Below are positions 6,324 to 7,099 of a DNA stretch of 7,099 nt, one piece after another. Under the pieces are notes generated by a model. It was not told where the DNA came from. It did no database searches and worked only from the letters and a program-made list of their open reading frames with translations. Numbering within the stretch: position 1 is the first letter of the stretch; every line of letters begins with the position of its first letter. This DNA comes from Clostridiales bacterium (GTDB taxonomy: Bacteria; Bacillota; Clostridia; Lachnospirales; Lachnospiraceae): the NCBI GenBank assembly GCA_021199135.1, contig JAJQIQ010000110.1:1-7099 (forward strand), in the 5' to 3' direction. The position numbers and the translations under genes are program-made.

Positions 6324-7099
6324 TCAGTCCCTCCCCTCTGCCACCGGGCTGCGGCGGTAGCCCCTCGTCTTCTCGAAGCTGTAGGCCGCCCTTATTATCT
6401 TCTTTTCCTCGAAACAGTTTCCGATGAGCTGGAGCCCTATCGGAAGCCCCCGCCTGTCAATTCCGCACGGAAGCGAGATCCCCGGGAGCCCCGCGAGGTT
6501 TACCGATACGGTGTACACGTCGCCGAGGTACATCTGAATCGGGTTTATGAGGCTCTTTCCGATCTCGGGGGCCGTCGTCGGCGCGGCGGGGCCTAGGATC
6601 ACGTCGTATTTTGAGAACGCGTCGTCGAAGGCCTTCTTTATCAGCGCCTTGACGCGCAGCGCCTTTAAGTAATATGCGTCGTAGTAGCCGGAGCTTAGGA
6701 CGAAGGAGCCTAGCATGATGCGCCGCTTCGCCTCCGGCCCGAAGCCCTCGGAGCGGGACTTCTTGTACATGTCGTGGAGCCCCTCATATTTTTCGGTTCG
6801 ATATCCGTATTTCACGCCATCGAAGCGCGCGAGGTTTGAGCTCGCCTCCGCGCAGGCGATTATGTAGTATGCGGGGATTGCGTACTCGACGAGCCCTAGG
6901 TTGAACTCCTCGACCGTCGCGCCCATCTCCCGGAACTTTTCCGCCGCCGCAAGAACATTTGTTCGAACATCTGTTTCCAGCCCCTCGCCGAGGTAGTCGC
7001 GCGGGATTCCTATCTTCATTCCCTTCACGTCATCGACGAGCGCGGAGGTAAAGTCCGTGTCCTCGCGCTGGACGGACGTCGAGTCCTGCATATCGTGCG
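6324..7099 (-). CDS. gatA: Aspartyl/glutamyl-tRNA amidotransferase subunit A, C-terminal half (5' end outside window)
   Basis: GatA is the amidase subunit that hydrolyses glutamine and passes ammonia to GatB. About 257 C-terminal residues are visible of a usual length near 485. The reading frame stays open to the right edge: the codons before Met at 7091 give His-Asp, so the edge reads HDMQDSTSV, matching the conserved GHDxxDSTS stretch inside GatA. The Met at 7091 is therefore not the start. Other landmarks are GIPRDYLGE, YGYRTEKYEGL, RRIMLGSFVLSSGYYDAYY, DVILGPAAPTTAPEIG and GLPGISLPCG followed by GLPIGLQLIG. The amidase-signature catalytic Ser-Ser-Lys residues lie upstream of the window and cannot be checked. 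The gene ends TGA at 6326-6324, 1 base before gatB. gatC is expected further upstream. Confidence 0.96.
   Translation of the reverse strand, partial: HDMQDSTSVQREDTDFTSALVDDVKGMKIGIPRDYLGEGLETDVRTNVLAAAEKFREMGATVEEFNLGLVEYAIPAYYIIACAEASSNLARFDGVKYGYRTEKYEGLHDMYKKSRSEGFGPEAKRRIMLGSFVLSSGYYDAYYLKALRVKALIKKAFDDAFSKYDVILGPAAPTTAPEIGKSLINPIQMYLGDVYTVSVNLAGLPGISLPCGIDRRGLPIGLQLIGNCFEEKKIIRAAYSFEKTRGYRRSPVAEGRD
6329..6337 (-). promoter_or_regulatory. Ribosome binding site of gatB, inside gatA
   Basis: The minus strand reads AGGGGAGGG and ends 6 bases before the gatB ATG at 6322, overlapping the last codons of gatA. It supports the chosen gatB start and coupled synthesis of the two amidotransferase subunits. 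Confidence 0.8.

Noticed and set aside
6324..7091. Met at 7091 as the start of a short amidase-like gene
   Set aside because: The frame remains open upstream and the residues before it complete the internal GatA motif GHDxxDSTS, so the gene is gatA cut by the window edge.

Overview
The window is a compact, single-direction gene block. Every supported gene lies on the minus strand, so transcription runs from position 7099 towards position 1. In that order the genes are gatA (C-terminal half only, cut by the right edge), gatB, a divergent clpX, a YhaO/SbcD-type metallophosphoesterase, and a large Rad50/YhaN-like ATPase (cut by the left edge after 784 codons). Junction gaps are 1, 18, 1 and 2 bases, so almost nothing is non-coding. 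I see no RNA gene, terminator, mobile element, CRISPR array or clear promoter. The largest gap (4874-4891) holds only the clpX ribosome binding site.

The source looks like a G+C-rich Gram-positive bacterium, most likely of the Clostridia (Lachnospiraceae-like). Three things suggest this: a GatCAB amidotransferase with a four-cysteine GatB, a YhaO/YhaN-type nuclease/ATPase pair whose ATPase has a membrane hairpin as in Bacillus YhaN, and a ClpX of a kind I associate with secondary clostridial copies. Strong purine-rich Shine-Dalgarno sequences and codons ending in G or C fit this. The placement is inference from protein character; a G+C-rich Coriobacteriia-type host is not excluded.

Region 7099-4892 is translation-related. 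GatA and GatB belong to the amidotransferase that turns misacylated Glu-tRNA(Gln) and/or Asp-tRNA(Asn) into the correct aminoacyl-tRNA; gatC is presumably upstream, outside the window. Region 4873-3446 is a ClpX-family unfoldase with intact ATPase motifs and an intact ClpP-docking IGF motif, but with the RKH pore loop replaced. Region 3444-1 is a nuclease/ATPase pair related to Mre11-Rad50 (SbcD-SbcC). The nuclease has all the expected metal ligands. The ATPase has a noncanonical P-loop and two transmembrane helices at the middle of its coiled coil, where Rad50 and SbcC carry a zinc hook.

The 1-2 base spacings imply translational coupling of gatA with gatB, clpX with the nuclease, and the nuclease with the ATPase. 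The most interesting point is the coupling of a non-standard ClpX to a membrane-anchored Mre11/Rad50-like pair. Whether they share a function is untested. The individual families are known, so I do not claim a wholly new system.
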